Below are positions 53,398 to 62,476 of a stretch of DNA of 64,000 nt, piece after piece. A program made the position numbers and the translations under genes. A model generated the notes under the pieces. The model searched no databases and was not told the DNA's origin. It saw nothing but the letters and a program-made list of their open reading frames with translations. The stretch is from Chitinophaga cymbidii. Lineage in GTDB: Bacteria > Bacteroidota > Bacteroidia > Chitinophagales > Chitinophagaceae. Positions within the stretch are counted from its first letter, which is position 1. Each line of letters starts with the position of its first letter. Location: assembly GCF_007992715.1 (NCBI RefSeq), contig NZ_BKAU01000009.1, forward strand, positions 93,795-157,794, read 5' to 3'.

Positions 53398-54588
53398 ATG
53401 AGAAATTATCATCTTCACATATTATCATGCGTGCTGCTGTTTTTTGCAGCATGCACAGAAAGCACTATCATAGGGCCTTTGGAGAATAATACCACACCGC
53501 CGGGGCCTGTGAGCAACCCCACTGTTCTGAACCTGGCGGGCGAAGCGCAAATAAGCTATACGATGCCGGATGATGAAGACCTGCTGTATATAAAGGCGGT
53601 ATACGAGATCCGGCCCGGCGTAACGCGCGAAGCAAAAGCTTCTTCCTATACGAACAGGCTTTTGGTAGACGGGTTCAGGGATACGACCGCGGTGGAAGTA
53701 AAGCTGTACGCGGTGAACAGGAGCGAAGTGGCTTCCACACCGGTATCTGTGACGGTAAATCCCGGAAAACCCGCCTACCTCACCAGCTTTGACAGCCTGA
53801 AAGTAATACCGGCCTTCGGCGGGATCAACGTAAAAACAGATAACGAGTATAGAAAACCTTTGGCGATCATCGTACTGCAAAAAGATGATTTCGGGCAGTG
53901 GAAACAGATCCACGCCATCTACAGCTCGCTGAAAGCCATCAACCAGTCCATACGCGGAATGGACACCACGGAAAAGCATTTTGCATTCTACGTGCGCGAT
54001 CAGTTCCAGAATGAAAGCGATACCATGTTTGCCAGCATGAAGCCGTTATACGAAACCCTCATCCCCAAATCCGGGTTCCGTGAATACCCGCTGCCCGGCG
54101 ACGTTGCCGTGAACGCATATACCCGGCAGATGCGCAATCTGTGGGACAACATATACAGCGGATGGGGCAGCGCCATCTGTACGTATGAAACGCTGACAGA
54201 TACCACCAACGGCGTGTGGTTCACCTTTGACATGGGCATCACGGCGCAGCTGAGCCGCTTTACCTGGTGGCATTACCCCGATCCCCGCTATTTTGAAAAA
54301 GCCAGTATGCGCAGCTACGAGCTCTGGGGCACCGATAACCCTTCGCCGGACGGCAGCTGGACGGGCTGGACGAAACTGGCTTCCTGCCTCGAAGAAAAAC
54401 CCTCCGGACTGCCGGAAGGCCAGGAGAACGATGATGACGTGACCGCGGGCAAGAACGGCGCCAGCTGGGATATTTCAATTGACGCGCCACCCGTACGGTA
54501 CCTGCGGATCAGGCACAAGTACAACTGGTCCGGTTACCGGCAAACGCTTACGGGCTGCGAAATATCAGTGTGGGGTAAACCTTTGTAG
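53398..54588 (+). CDS. Surface lipoprotein, DUF4959-DUF5126-DUF5000 architecture
   Basis: 396 residues. Lipobox FFAAC at Cys19. N-terminal DUF4959-like beta domain (PVSNPTVLNLAGEAQISYTMP), a middle DUF5126-like domain (VTVNPGKPAYLTSFDSLKVIPAFGGI), and a C-terminal DUF5000/discoidin-like carbohydrate-binding domain with YSGWGSAICTYE, WWHYPDPRYFEKASMRSYELWG and RYLRIRHKYNW. Likely a third glycan-binding protein at the cell surface. 39 bases after susD. Confidence 0.88.
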   Translation: MRNYHLHILSCVLLFFAACTESTIIGPLENNTTPPGPVSNPTVLNLAGEAQISYTMPDDEDLLYIKAVYEIRPGVTREAKASSYTNRLLVDGFRDTTAVEVKLYAVNRSEVASTPVSVTVNPGKPAYLTSFDSLKVIPAFGGINVKTDNEYRKPLAIIVLQKDDFGQWKQIHAIYSSLKAINQSIRGMDTTEKHFAFYVRDQFQNESDTMFASMKPLYETLIPKSGFREYPLPGDVAVNAYTRQMRNLWDNIYSGWGSAICTYETLTDTTNGVWFTFDMGITAQLSRFTWWHYPDPRYFEKASMRSYELWGTDNPSPDGSWTGWTKLASCLEEKPSGLPEGQENDDDVTAGKNGASWDISIDAPPVRYLRIRHKYNWSGYRQTLTGCEISVWGKPL

Positions 54589-54611
54589 CAACTAAACGAA
54601 AAAAATTACAC

Positions 54612-55802
54612 ATGAAAACAGGAATACTGATTTTTATATCGGCTGCTTTGATAATGCTGGCCTCCGCCTGCAGGAAAATGGACGATTTCCGGAAAGAGTA
54701 TCTTGGCAATGGCGCTATCACGTACGCCGGAAAGATCGATTCGGTAAAGATACATCCGGGCAATGGCCGGCTGATGATCTCCGGCTTGCTGATCGGTGAT
54801 CCCAAAATAGTGAAGCTGAAAATTTACTGGGATAATAAAACAGATTCCCTGATAGTGCCCGTTAACAGGTCTGCCGGTGTGGATACGATGAGGATCATGC
54901 TGAATGATTTTCCCGAATCCGTAAAAACGTTTATGCTGATAACGGAAGACAAATACGGCAACACCTCGATGGCGGTCAACATCACCGGCCGCATTTATGG
55001 GCCCCAGTATAATTCCACACTGCTGAACCGTACCGTTGAACTGGCCGAAATGAAAGGAGATTCCGTGGTGGTGGACTGGAATACGCTGGACGCCAGCAGC
55101 GGAGGCATAAGCACCGAAGTGGAGTTTACGGACCTCGACGGCAATACGCAAAAAGTAGTGACCGAAAGAAAAGACTCGGTGGCCATATTGCATAAGTTTA
55201 AACCCGGCACTACCTTTAAGTACAGAACAAAGTTCCTGCCCGACACGCTGGCCATTGATACGTTTTATTCTGACTACCGGAACGTGGGCGTGAGAGCGGA
55301 TATCACCGCGCAGTACATAAAGAATTCCGGCCAGCCCTTCACGGCGGCTTCCGGTACTGACAGATGGCGCATTCCGGCGGACTGGACCGTATCTGATGAC
55401 GTGAAGAATGCAGGCGGGCTGGGAGGAATAGATGCCGGCGACTGGCTGCCTTCTCCCGCGCTTTCCATGGAAGGTGGATGGGGATTGCCTGCCGTGCCGA
55501 ATGGAAAAATACATCAAACGGTCACCTTGCCTGCGGGTAACTATTCTTTTGAGGTATTGATGGGCGATTGCTCGGATGGCGGCACGAAATACATCACCAT
55601 CGCGGAAGGCAATGAACTGCCGGATGTAGATCCTGTGCCGGAGGAAGCCCTGGCTTTTTCGGGCATGGTCAGAAATACCACGAACGTTGTGAAATTCACG
55701 CTTACCGCGCAAACCACCGTTTCCCTCGGATTTAACGGCAAGCTGCCGGATACCGGTACGTTCATGAAGATATACAAAGTGAGATTATTTACGCTTCCAT
55801 AA
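54612..55802 (+). CDS. Surface lipoprotein, DUF4998-like with C-terminal DUF5013-like domain
   Basis: 396 residues. Lipobox LASAC (Cys20) followed by RKMDDFRKEYLGNGAITYAGKIDSVKI, the DUF4998 signature; fibronectin-like beta segments; C-terminal half from about 235 (NSGQPFTAASGTDRWRIPADW, GGIDAGDWLPSPALSME, QTVTLPAGNYSFEVLMG) resembles DUF5013, a putative carbohydrate-binding domain. Role in glycan capture inferred from operon position. Confidence 0.85.
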   Translation: MKTGILIFISAALIMLASACRKMDDFRKEYLGNGAITYAGKIDSVKIHPGNGRLMISGLLIGDPKIVKLKIYWDNKTDSLIVPVNRSAGVDTMRIMLNDFPESVKTFMLITEDKYGNTSMAVNITGRIYGPQYNSTLLNRTVELAEMKGDSVVVDWNTLDASSGGISTEVEFTDLDGNTQKVVTERKDSVAILHKFKPGTTFKYRTKFLPDTLAIDTFYSDYRNVGVRADITAQYIKNSGQPFTAASGTDRWRIPADWTVSDDVKNAGGLGGIDAGDWLPSPALSMEGGWGLPAVPNGKIHQTVTLPAGNYSFEVLMGDCSDGGTKYITIAEGNELPDVDPVPEEALAFSGMVRNTTNVVKFTLTAQTTVSLGFNGKLPDTGTFMKIYKVRLFTLP

Positions 55803-55816
55803 AGGGAGTATCTACC

Positions 55817-55850
55817 GGGTCTGTGAAAGGCAACCGCTTTTCACAGACCC
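55817..55850 (+). promoter_or_regulatory. Intercistronic hairpin before the GH2 gene
   Basis: Perfect 12-bp stem GGGTCTGTGAAA (55817-55828) with TTTCACAGACCC (55839-55850), 10-base loop, no T tract. It separates the binding/transport genes from the enzyme genes, so it may protect or partly terminate the upstream message. Confidence 0.6.
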
Positions 55851-55865
55851 TCAATGATTGAAACT

Positions 55866-58361
55866 ATGGAAAATCACAGATTATTGTTGCTGTTGCTTTT
55901 GCTGGCCTGCTATGCCAACGCTTCCGCACAGGTTTCATTCGGCTCTCCGCAGCCTGTCAATGACAACTGGAAATTCACACTAACGGACGTGAAAAATGGC
56001 GAAGCCGCAGCGCTGAACGACAGCAAATGGCAGAAGGTAGACCTTCCGCATGACTGGAGCGTGAAAGGCCGGCTAAGCCCCGCGCTGGCCAGCTGCATGG
56101 GCTATCTGCCGGGCGGCATCGGCTGGTACCGCAAAACCATTCACATACCCGAAGCGCAGAAAGGTAAAAAGGTATACCTGTACTTCGAAGGCGTTTACAA
56201 CCGCAGCGAAGTATTCGTGAATGGCGCACTCGCGGGGAAACGCCCCAACGGCTACATTTCCTTTATGTACGACGTAACGCCTCAGATAATGTACGGGAAA
56301 GACAACATCATCGCCGTGCGGGTAGATCACAGCCAGAGCGCGGATTCCCGCTGGTACACCGGCTCCGGTATTTACCGGAACGTATGGCTGGTGTATGTTG
56401 ATCCGCTGCACATCGCGCAATGGGGCGTGTATGCATTTCCGAAGAACGTATCGGAAAAAAAGGCGGAGCTGGAAGTAGAAGTAGAAATTGAAAATGATCT
56501 GTCTTCCGCCGCCACTGTAACTGTCCGTAACGAACTGTTATCTCCCGAAGGAAAAGTGGTAGCCAGCGGCTCGGGGAAAGTAAATGTAGCGGCCAATGGC
56601 AAAAACAGGTTCCGTAGCAGCCTGAGCGTAAAAGCGCCTCATCTGTGGAGCATCCGTCAACCGGACCTCTACCAGCTGAAAACAACGGTTACAAAGGATA
56701 ACAGGGTAGTAGACGAAACCATCACCCGTACCGGCTTCCGTTCTTTCACCTTCGACCCGGACAAAGGCTTTGCCCTGAACGGAGAATGGATGAAAGTAAA
56801 AGGCGTATGCCTTCATCATGATGCCGGTGTGCTCGGCGCCGCCGTGCCGCGCGATGTATGGAAAAGAAGATTGCAAACATTAAAAGACATCGGCTGCAAC
56901 GCCATCCGCACCAGCCATAACCCGCAGGCGCCCGATGTATACGATCTGTGTGATGAACTTGGATTGCTCGTGCTGAACGAGGCATTCGATGAATGGGAAT
57001 TTGCCAAACGCAAATGGCTGGAAGGCTGGAACGTAGGCACACCGGGTCATCAGGGCTCATTCGACTTCTTCGAGGAATGGGGCGAAAAAGACCTGGCGGA
57101 CATGGTGCGCCGCGATCGCAATCACGTAGCCGTTTTCGCCTGGAGCATCGGCAATGAAGTGGATTATCCCAATGATCCGTATTCACATCCCGTACTGGAT
57201 GGAAAAAACGCCAGCGGTTTCACACAACCCATCTTTGGCGGATATAAAAAAGATGCGCCCAACGCCATGCGCCTCGGCGGGATCGCAAAGCGGCTGGTAA
57301 ACGTGGTGAAGCAATACGATCCGTCACGGCCCGTAACGGCCGGACTGGCGGGCGTAGCCATGTCCAACGAAACGGAATACCCCGGCGCGCTGGACATCAC
57401 CGGCTATAACTACACCGAAAGCCGGTATGCGCAGGACCATGCCACTTATCCGAAACGGGTGATCTACGGCAGCGAGAACCGCCACGACATTTCCGCCTGG
57501 AAAGCCGTGACGGATAACGAACATATTTTCGGACAGTTCTTGTGGACGGGAATAGATTACCTCGGGGAATCAGGCCCCTGGCCCTCGAGAGGGTTTTATT
57601 CCGGCCTGCTCGATTTCGGTGGCTTCATCAAACCAAGGGGCTACTTCCGGCAATCGCTGTGGGCCGATCACCCGGTTATCTATGCCGGCACCTATCCTGT
57701 GCCCGGCGGAAATGCCGGCGGCGAAATGGAAGACGTCTGGTCCCAACTGGAAGCCCGGAACAACAGGCGCCCCGAAAGAGCGCCTTCTATGGATGCCTGG
57801 CCGGTATGGAATTACCGGGAAGGGCAGCTCATCAGGGTGGTGAGCTATACGAATGCTGCCAAAGCAAGACTGGAACTGAATGGGAAAACGGTGGGCGAAG
57901 CGAAAGACTATGATGAAAAAACAGGCATCATCTATTGGGATATTCCCTACGCCGGCGGAAAGCTGGAAGCAGTGGCGCTGGATAAAGAAGGAAAAGAGAT
58001 CGCCCGTTACGTTATTCAATCCTCCAAACAACCCTATGCGCTGAAGATCCAGCACATCGATAAAGCGATCAATAAAAACAAAGGGCTGACGCAGGTGGTG
58101 GTGCAGGTAGTCGATGAAAATGGCGTACCTGTTATGATATCCGATAACGAGATCACCTGCCAGATCGCCGGCCCGGGTGAGTTGCTCGGGCTGGAAGCCA
58201 GCAACAACAGGGATATGAGCGATTATACCGATAATGTTCACCGCGCTTATCATGGCCGCTTGCTGGCGTATATTCAGGCCACCGGCGAAGACGGAGAAAT
58301 TAAAGTACGTTTTTCGTCGCCGTGGCTGCAGGCCGTGGAGGCAAGTATTTCTTTACAATAA
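55866..58361 (+). CDS. GH2 glycoside hydrolase, beta-galactosidase type, exported
   Basis: 831 residues from ATG 55866 (an ATG four codons earlier is possible). Signal peptide of Leu repeats ending ANASAQ. GH2 order: jelly-roll sugar-binding domain (DLPHDWSVKG, GGIGWYRKTIHIP), immunoglobulin-like domain, TIM barrel with IRTSHNPQAPDVYDLCDELG, acid/base Glu431 in FAWSIGNEVD and nucleophile Glu537 in YGSENRHD, then C-terminal beta domains including a DUF4982-like segment. Likely removes beta-linked galactose or a related sugar in the periplasm. The last 20 bases are duplicated just after the stop. Confidence 0.92.
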   Translation: MENHRLLLLLLLLACYANASAQVSFGSPQPVNDNWKFTLTDVKNGEAAALNDSKWQKVDLPHDWSVKGRLSPALASCMGYLPGGIGWYRKTIHIPEAQKGKKVYLYFEGVYNRSEVFVNGALAGKRPNGYISFMYDVTPQIMYGKDNIIAVRVDHSQSADSRWYTGSGIYRNVWLVYVDPLHIAQWGVYAFPKNVSEKKAELEVEVEIENDLSSAATVTVRNELLSPEGKVVASGSGKVNVAANGKNRFRSSLSVKAPHLWSIRQPDLYQLKTTVTKDNRVVDETITRTGFRSFTFDPDKGFALNGEWMKVKGVCLHHDAGVLGAAVPRDVWKRRLQTLKDIGCNAIRTSHNPQAPDVYDLCDELGLLVLNEAFDEWEFAKRKWLEGWNVGTPGHQGSFDFFEEWGEKDLADMVRRDRNHVAVFAWSIGNEVDYPNDPYSHPVLDGKNASGFTQPIFGGYKKDAPNAMRLGGIAKRLVNVVKQYDPSRPVTAGLAGVAMSNETEYPGALDITGYNYTESRYAQDHATYPKRVIYGSENRHDISAWKAVTDNEHIFGQFLWTGIDYLGESGPWPSRGFYSGLLDFGGFIKPRGYFRQSLWADHPVIYAGTYPVPGGNAGGEMEDVWSQLEARNNRRPERAPSMDAWPVWNYREGQLIRVVSYTNAAKARLELNGKTVGEAKDYDEKTGIIYWDIPYAGGKLEAVALDKEGKEIARYVIQSSKQPYALKIQHIDKAINKNKGLTQVVVQVVDENGVPVMISDNEITCQIAGPGELLGLEASNNRDMSDYTDNVHRAYHGRLLAYIQATGEDGEIKVRFSSPWLQAVEASISLQ

Positions 58362-58405
58362 GCGTTCTGCTGATCGCGCCGGAAACAAGTATTTCCTTAC
58401 AATAA
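58342..58405 (+). repeat. 20-base direct repeat spanning the GH2 stop codon
   Basis: CAAGTATTTCTTTACAATAA (58342-58361, including the stop) recurs at 58386-58405 with one mismatch, period 44. GCGTTCT also follows each copy nearby. Probably a tandem duplication of the gene end. Confidence 0.7.
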
Positions 58406-58414
58406 AATTTGTAT

Positions 58415-61255
58415 ATGCGTTCTATAATAACCGGATGGTTGATATGCATGAGTGTTGCCACGAAACTCTCCGCGCAGGAGCATAACGTAACGGGGCCGGA
58501 CGGGCACCTGGCCGTGCAGCTGTCCGTACAATCCGGCAAGCCGGTGTATACTGTTTTGTACAAAGGAAAAGTTTTCCTGGAACCCTCGCCGCTTGGCCTG
58601 CAAACCAATGCCGGCGATTTTTCAACCGGCATGAAGATCACCGGCAGCAAGGCAGGAAAGGTGGATGAAAGCTATACCCTGAATCGCGGAAAGGCTTCGC
58701 GAATACATTACAGGGCCAACGAGCTGACCCTTACGCTGGAAAACGAAAAGAAGCAATCCATATCGGTATGTTTCCGCGTCAGCAATAACGATGTCGCTTT
58801 CCGCTATCTCGTGCCCAAACAGGGAGAAACCGCCAGCATCATCATCCGGAAAGAAAGCACCGGCTTTGATTTCCCCGCCCGCACTACTACTTTCCTTACA
58901 CCGCAGAGTGATGCCATGATCGGATGGAAACGCACCAAACCCAGTTACGAAGAAAAATACAACGCAGATGCGCCGATGGACAAGCCTTCGCAATTCGGTA
59001 AAGGCTATACGTTCCCCGGACTTTTTCGTATAGGGGACGACGGTTGGGTGCTGGTTAGTGAAACAGGCGTGGACAGCCGTTATTGCGGATCGAGGTTGAG
59101 CGAACACCAGTCCGGCGGATTGTACACAATAGCCTTCCCCATGCCGGAAGAAAACAACGGCAACGGTACCGCGGAACCCGCGTTCGCGCTGCCCGGCGCT
59201 ACGCCCTGGCGTACCATCACCGTTGGCGAAACACCCGCGCCTATCGTGGAAACCACCGTCCCCTGGGATGTAGTGAAACCGCTGTACGAAACGACCCATC
59301 ATTACAAATTCGGAAAAGGCACCTGGAGCTGGATACTCTGGCAGGACCGCAGCATTAACTACGACGACCAGGTGAAGTATGTAGACCTGGCCGCCGCCAT
59401 GCACTTTCAATATGTGCTGATCGATAACTGGTGGGACAAGAACATCGGCTACGAGCGGATGGAAAAGCTCATCAAATATGCGCAGGGAAAAGGTGTGGAC
59501 GTATTTCTCTGGTACAGCTCCAGCGGCTACTGGAACGATATAGAGCAGGGGCCGGTAAACCTGATGGACAATCCCATCGTCCGCAAAAGAGAAATGAAAT
59601 GGCTGAAAAGCCAGGGCGTGAAAGGGATAAAGGTGGATTTCTTCGGCGGGGACAAACAGGAAACAATGCGCCTCTACGAAGCGATCCTCAGCGACGCGGA
59701 CGATCATGGCCTGATGGTGATCTTTCATGGCTGTACCCTGCCCCGCGGCTGGGAACGCATGTATCCCAATTTCGTGGGCAGCGAAGCCGTGCTGGCCTCG
59801 GAGAACCTGGTGTTCAACCAGCAGTCCTGCGACGAAGAAGCATTCAATGCCTGCCTGCATCCTTTCATCCGCAATACCGTTGGCAGCATGGAATTCGGTG
59901 GCACTTTCCTGAACAAACGCCTGAACCGGGGCAACGACGGCGGCTCCATCCGCCGTACAACGGATGCGTTCCAATTGGCTACCGCCGTGCTGTTCCAGAA
60001 CCCGATCCAGAATTTCGCGCTGGCGCCCAACAATCTCAGCGATGCGCCGCCTGCGGCGCTGGATTTCCTGAAAGAAGTGCCGGTGACCTGGGATGAAACG
60101 CGGTACATCAGCGGGTATCCGGGCAAATATGTAGTGCTGGCCAGGAGGCATGGCAACACATGGTACATCGCCGGCATCAGTGCGGAAAAGCAGCCGTTGA
60201 AATTGAAACTGGACTTGTCGATGCTGGCGGGAAAGAAGGCGGACATCTATCATGATGAACAACAAAAACAGGTATCGGTAAAGAAGAACGGAATTTTTGA
60301 AGTGACACTTCTGCCGCAGGGAGGATTTGTGATCACCGGTAACACACAACCGCCCACGCAGGATTCGGCGTATCTCTTTACGTATTTCACCGGCAACTCC
60401 AAAGCAGGCGAAGCGATCCGTTTCGCCATCAGCAAAGACGGATACAATTTCTCCGCATTGAATAATAACGAGCCCGTCATCCTGTCAGAAAAAATAAGCT
60501 CCACCGGCGGCGTCCGTGATCCGCATATACTGCGCGGTGCGGATGGAAAAACCTTTTACATGGTGGTGACGGACATGGTGTCCGCCAACGGCTGGAACTC
60601 CAACCGGGCCATGGTGTTGCTCAAATCGCGGGATCTCGTAAACTGGACTTCATCGGTGGTGAACATTCAGCAAAGATTCCCCGGCAATGAAGACCTGCTG
60701 CGCGTCTGGGCGCCGCAAACCATTTATGATCCTGTTGCAAAAAAGTACATGGTCTACTGGTCCATGAAGCATGGCAAAGACCCTGACAAGATATATTACG
60801 CCTATGCCAATAAGGATTTTACAGGGCTGGAAACCGCACCGGAGCAGCTGTTCTTCAGTCCCACGAACGGCGCCTGCATTGACGGCGATATCGTTTTCAA
60901 AGACGGCAAATATCACCTGTTCTTTAAAACGGAAGGTGATGGTGCTGGCATCAAGGTGGCGGTATCCGACCGGCTGACAGGAGGCTACCGGCTGATCGAC
61001 AAATATGTGCAGCAGACGAAAGACCCGGTAGAAGGCGCGGGCGTATTCAAGCTGAACGGGAAAAATGAATACATCCTCATGTACGATGTGTACACGAAAG
61101 GCCGCTACCAGTTCACCCGAACCACTGATCTCGAAAACTTCACCGTGGTGGACGAGGAAGTGACGATGGATTTTCATCCGCGTCACGGCACGGTGATGCC
61201 TATCACTGCGCAGGAAGCGGCGCGGCTAATGAAGGAATGGGGAACAGGAAGGTAA
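58415..61255 (+). CDS. Two-enzyme fusion: GH97 (retaining type) and GH43
   Basis: 946 residues from ATG 58415; an in-frame TTG six bases earlier is rejected. Signal peptide to about 21 (ATKLSAQ). Residues 25-645: GH97 with N-terminal beta-supersandwich, TIM barrel and C-terminal beta part. KVDFFGGD carries Asp408 at the nucleophile site of the retaining alpha-galactosidase/arabinopyranosidase branch, and GSEAVLASE carries Glu457; the inverting SusB-type Glu base is not evident. Residues 655-946: GH43 five-bladed propeller with base Asp702 in GGVRDPHIL, WAPQTIYDP, and an acid Glu candidate in PVEGAGVFK. Together they could trim galacto- and arabino-type side groups from the same chain. Last gene of the operon. 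Confidence 0.88.
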   Translation: MRSIITGWLICMSVATKLSAQEHNVTGPDGHLAVQLSVQSGKPVYTVLYKGKVFLEPSPLGLQTNAGDFSTGMKITGSKAGKVDESYTLNRGKASRIHYRANELTLTLENEKKQSISVCFRVSNNDVAFRYLVPKQGETASIIIRKESTGFDFPARTTTFLTPQSDAMIGWKRTKPSYEEKYNADAPMDKPSQFGKGYTFPGLFRIGDDGWVLVSETGVDSRYCGSRLSEHQSGGLYTIAFPMPEENNGNGTAEPAFALPGATPWRTITVGETPAPIVETTVPWDVVKPLYETTHHYKFGKGTWSWILWQDRSINYDDQVKYVDLAAAMHFQYVLIDNWWDKNIGYERMEKLIKYAQGKGVDVFLWYSSSGYWNDIEQGPVNLMDNPIVRKREMKWLKSQGVKGIKVDFFGGDKQETMRLYEAILSDADDHGLMVIFHGCTLPRGWERMYPNFVGSEAVLASENLVFNQQSCDEEAFNACLHPFIRNTVGSMEFGGTFLNKRLNRGNDGGSIRRTTDAFQLATAVLFQNPIQNFALAPNNLSDAPPAALDFLKEVPVTWDETRYISGYPGKYVVLARRHGNTWYIAGISAEKQPLKLKLDLSMLAGKKADIYHDEQQKQVSVKKNGIFEVTLLPQGGFVITGNTQPPTQDSAYLFTYFTGNSKAGEAIRFAISKDGYNFSALNNNEPVILSEKISSTGGVRDPHILRGADGKTFYMVVTDMVSANGWNSNRAMVLLKSRDLVNWTSSVVNIQQRFPGNEDLLRVWAPQTIYDPVAKKYMVYWSMKHGKDPDKIYYAYANKDFTGLETAPEQLFFSPTNGACIDGDIVFKDGKYHLFFKTEGDGAGIKVAVSDRLTGGYRLIDKYVQQTKDPVEGAGVFKLNGKNEYILMYDVYTKGRYQFTRTTDLENFTVVDEEVTMDFHPRHGTVMPITAQEAARLMKEWGTGR

Positions 61256-61273
61256 AAAGGACTGCCCATTATT

Positions 61274-61322
61274 TGAAGTGCCCCCAAATGTCAGACACTT
61301 TTGGGGGCACTTCAGTTTTTTA
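61274..61322 (+). terminator. Terminator of the glycan operon
   Basis: 15-bp perfect stem (GAAGTGCCCCCAAA arm, 61275-61288 with 61300-61313) plus six T. Confidence 0.95.
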
Positions 61323-61335
61323 CGAGTCCATTATC

Positions 61336-62436
61336 TTAAAGATACTGGAAGTTAGTTTTCGGCGTAATGTTCAGTAACGCCTGGTAGATCAGCCGGATGG
61401 TGTTCTCCACATCATCTTTCTTGATCATTTCCACGGTCGTGTGCATATACCGCAGCGGAATGCTGATGAGCGCGGACGGCGTACCATCGTTCGAATAGGC
61501 GAATGCGTCCGTATCCGTGCCGGTGCTGCGGCTTACGGCATGCAGCTGGTAAGGTATCTTTTCTTTTTTAGCGGTGTTGATGATAATATCGCGGAGGATG
61601 TTGTGCACGGCGGGGCCGTAGGTGATGCTGGGGCCGTTGCCGCAGCGGATCTCGCCTTCGATGTTCTTGTTGATCATCGGTGTGGTGGTGTCGTGCGTAA
61701 CGTCTGTGATGATGGCAACATTCGGTTTGATGCGTTTGGCGATCATTTCCGCGCCGCGGAGCCCCACTTCTTCCTGCACCGCATTCACGATGTACAGGCC
61801 GAAAGGCAGGCGCTGCTTGTTTTCCTTCAGGAGGCGCGCCACTTCCGCGATCATGAACCCGCCGATGCGGTTGTCCATCGCGCGGCAGATATAATAATCA
61901 TAGTTCAGCTCTTCGAACATATCATCGAACGTCACCACACATCCCACATGAATACCAAGTTCCTCCACTTCCTTGCGGGAACGGGCGCCGCAGTCCAGGA
62001 AGATATTGTCCACTTTCGGTTGCGGCTCCTTGCCGTCGCCGCTACGCAGGCGGGTGTGGATGGCCGGCCATCCGAACACTGCTTTTACGATGCCCTTTTC
62101 CGTATGAATATTTACCCGTTTGGATGGCGCGATCGCCTGATCGGAGCCACCGTTGCGGATCACGTAGATCAGTCCTTCCGCGGAGATATAGTTCACGAAC
62201 CAGGATATCTCGTCCGCATGCGCCTCGATCACTACCTTGAAAGCCGCTTCCGGGTTGATGATGCCAACCGCGGAGCCATACGGGTCCACAAATGAATCGT
62301 CGATATAAGGTTTCAGGTAATTCAGCCACAGCCGTTGTCCTTCTTTCTCAAAGCCCGTAGGAGCGGGGTTGTTGAGATAGGTCTTCAGGAAGCCGAGAGA
62401 TTCCTTCGTTAATATTGATTTCTGTTTTTTAGCCAT
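61336..62436 (-). CDS. M42-family glutamyl aminopeptidase/endoglucanase-type metallopeptidase
   Basis: 366 residues from ATG 62436 (MAKKQKSILTKESLGFL); the longer frame overlaps the upstream gene. Dinuclear metal site: EAHADEISWFV (His, Asp), AMDNRIGGF (bridging Asp), EEVGLRGAE (catalytic Glu and ligand Glu), DVTHDTTTP (Asp) and the late MHTTVEM His. Cytoplasmic tetrahedral aminopeptidase type, once named endoglucanase by mistake. Downstream of the UbiA-like gene, 40 bases apart. Confidence 0.93.
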   Translation of the reverse strand: MAKKQKSILTKESLGFLKTYLNNPAPTGFEKEGQRLWLNYLKPYIDDSFVDPYGSAVGIINPEAAFKVVIEAHADEISWFVNYISAEGLIYVIRNGGSDQAIAPSKRVNIHTEKGIVKAVFGWPAIHTRLRSGDGKEPQPKVDNIFLDCGARSRKEVEELGIHVGCVVTFDDMFEELNYDYYICRAMDNRIGGFMIAEVARLLKENKQRLPFGLYIVNAVQEEVGLRGAEMIAKRIKPNVAIITDVTHDTTTPMINKNIEGEIRCGNGPSITYGPAVHNILRDIIINTAKKEKIPYQLHAVSRSTGTDTDAFAYSNDGTPSALISIPLRYMHTTVEMIKKDDVENTIRLIYQALLNITPKTNFQYL

Positions 62437-62476
62437 AATTCCGGATTGATCCGGCAAAAATACGGATTCCGGCGGA

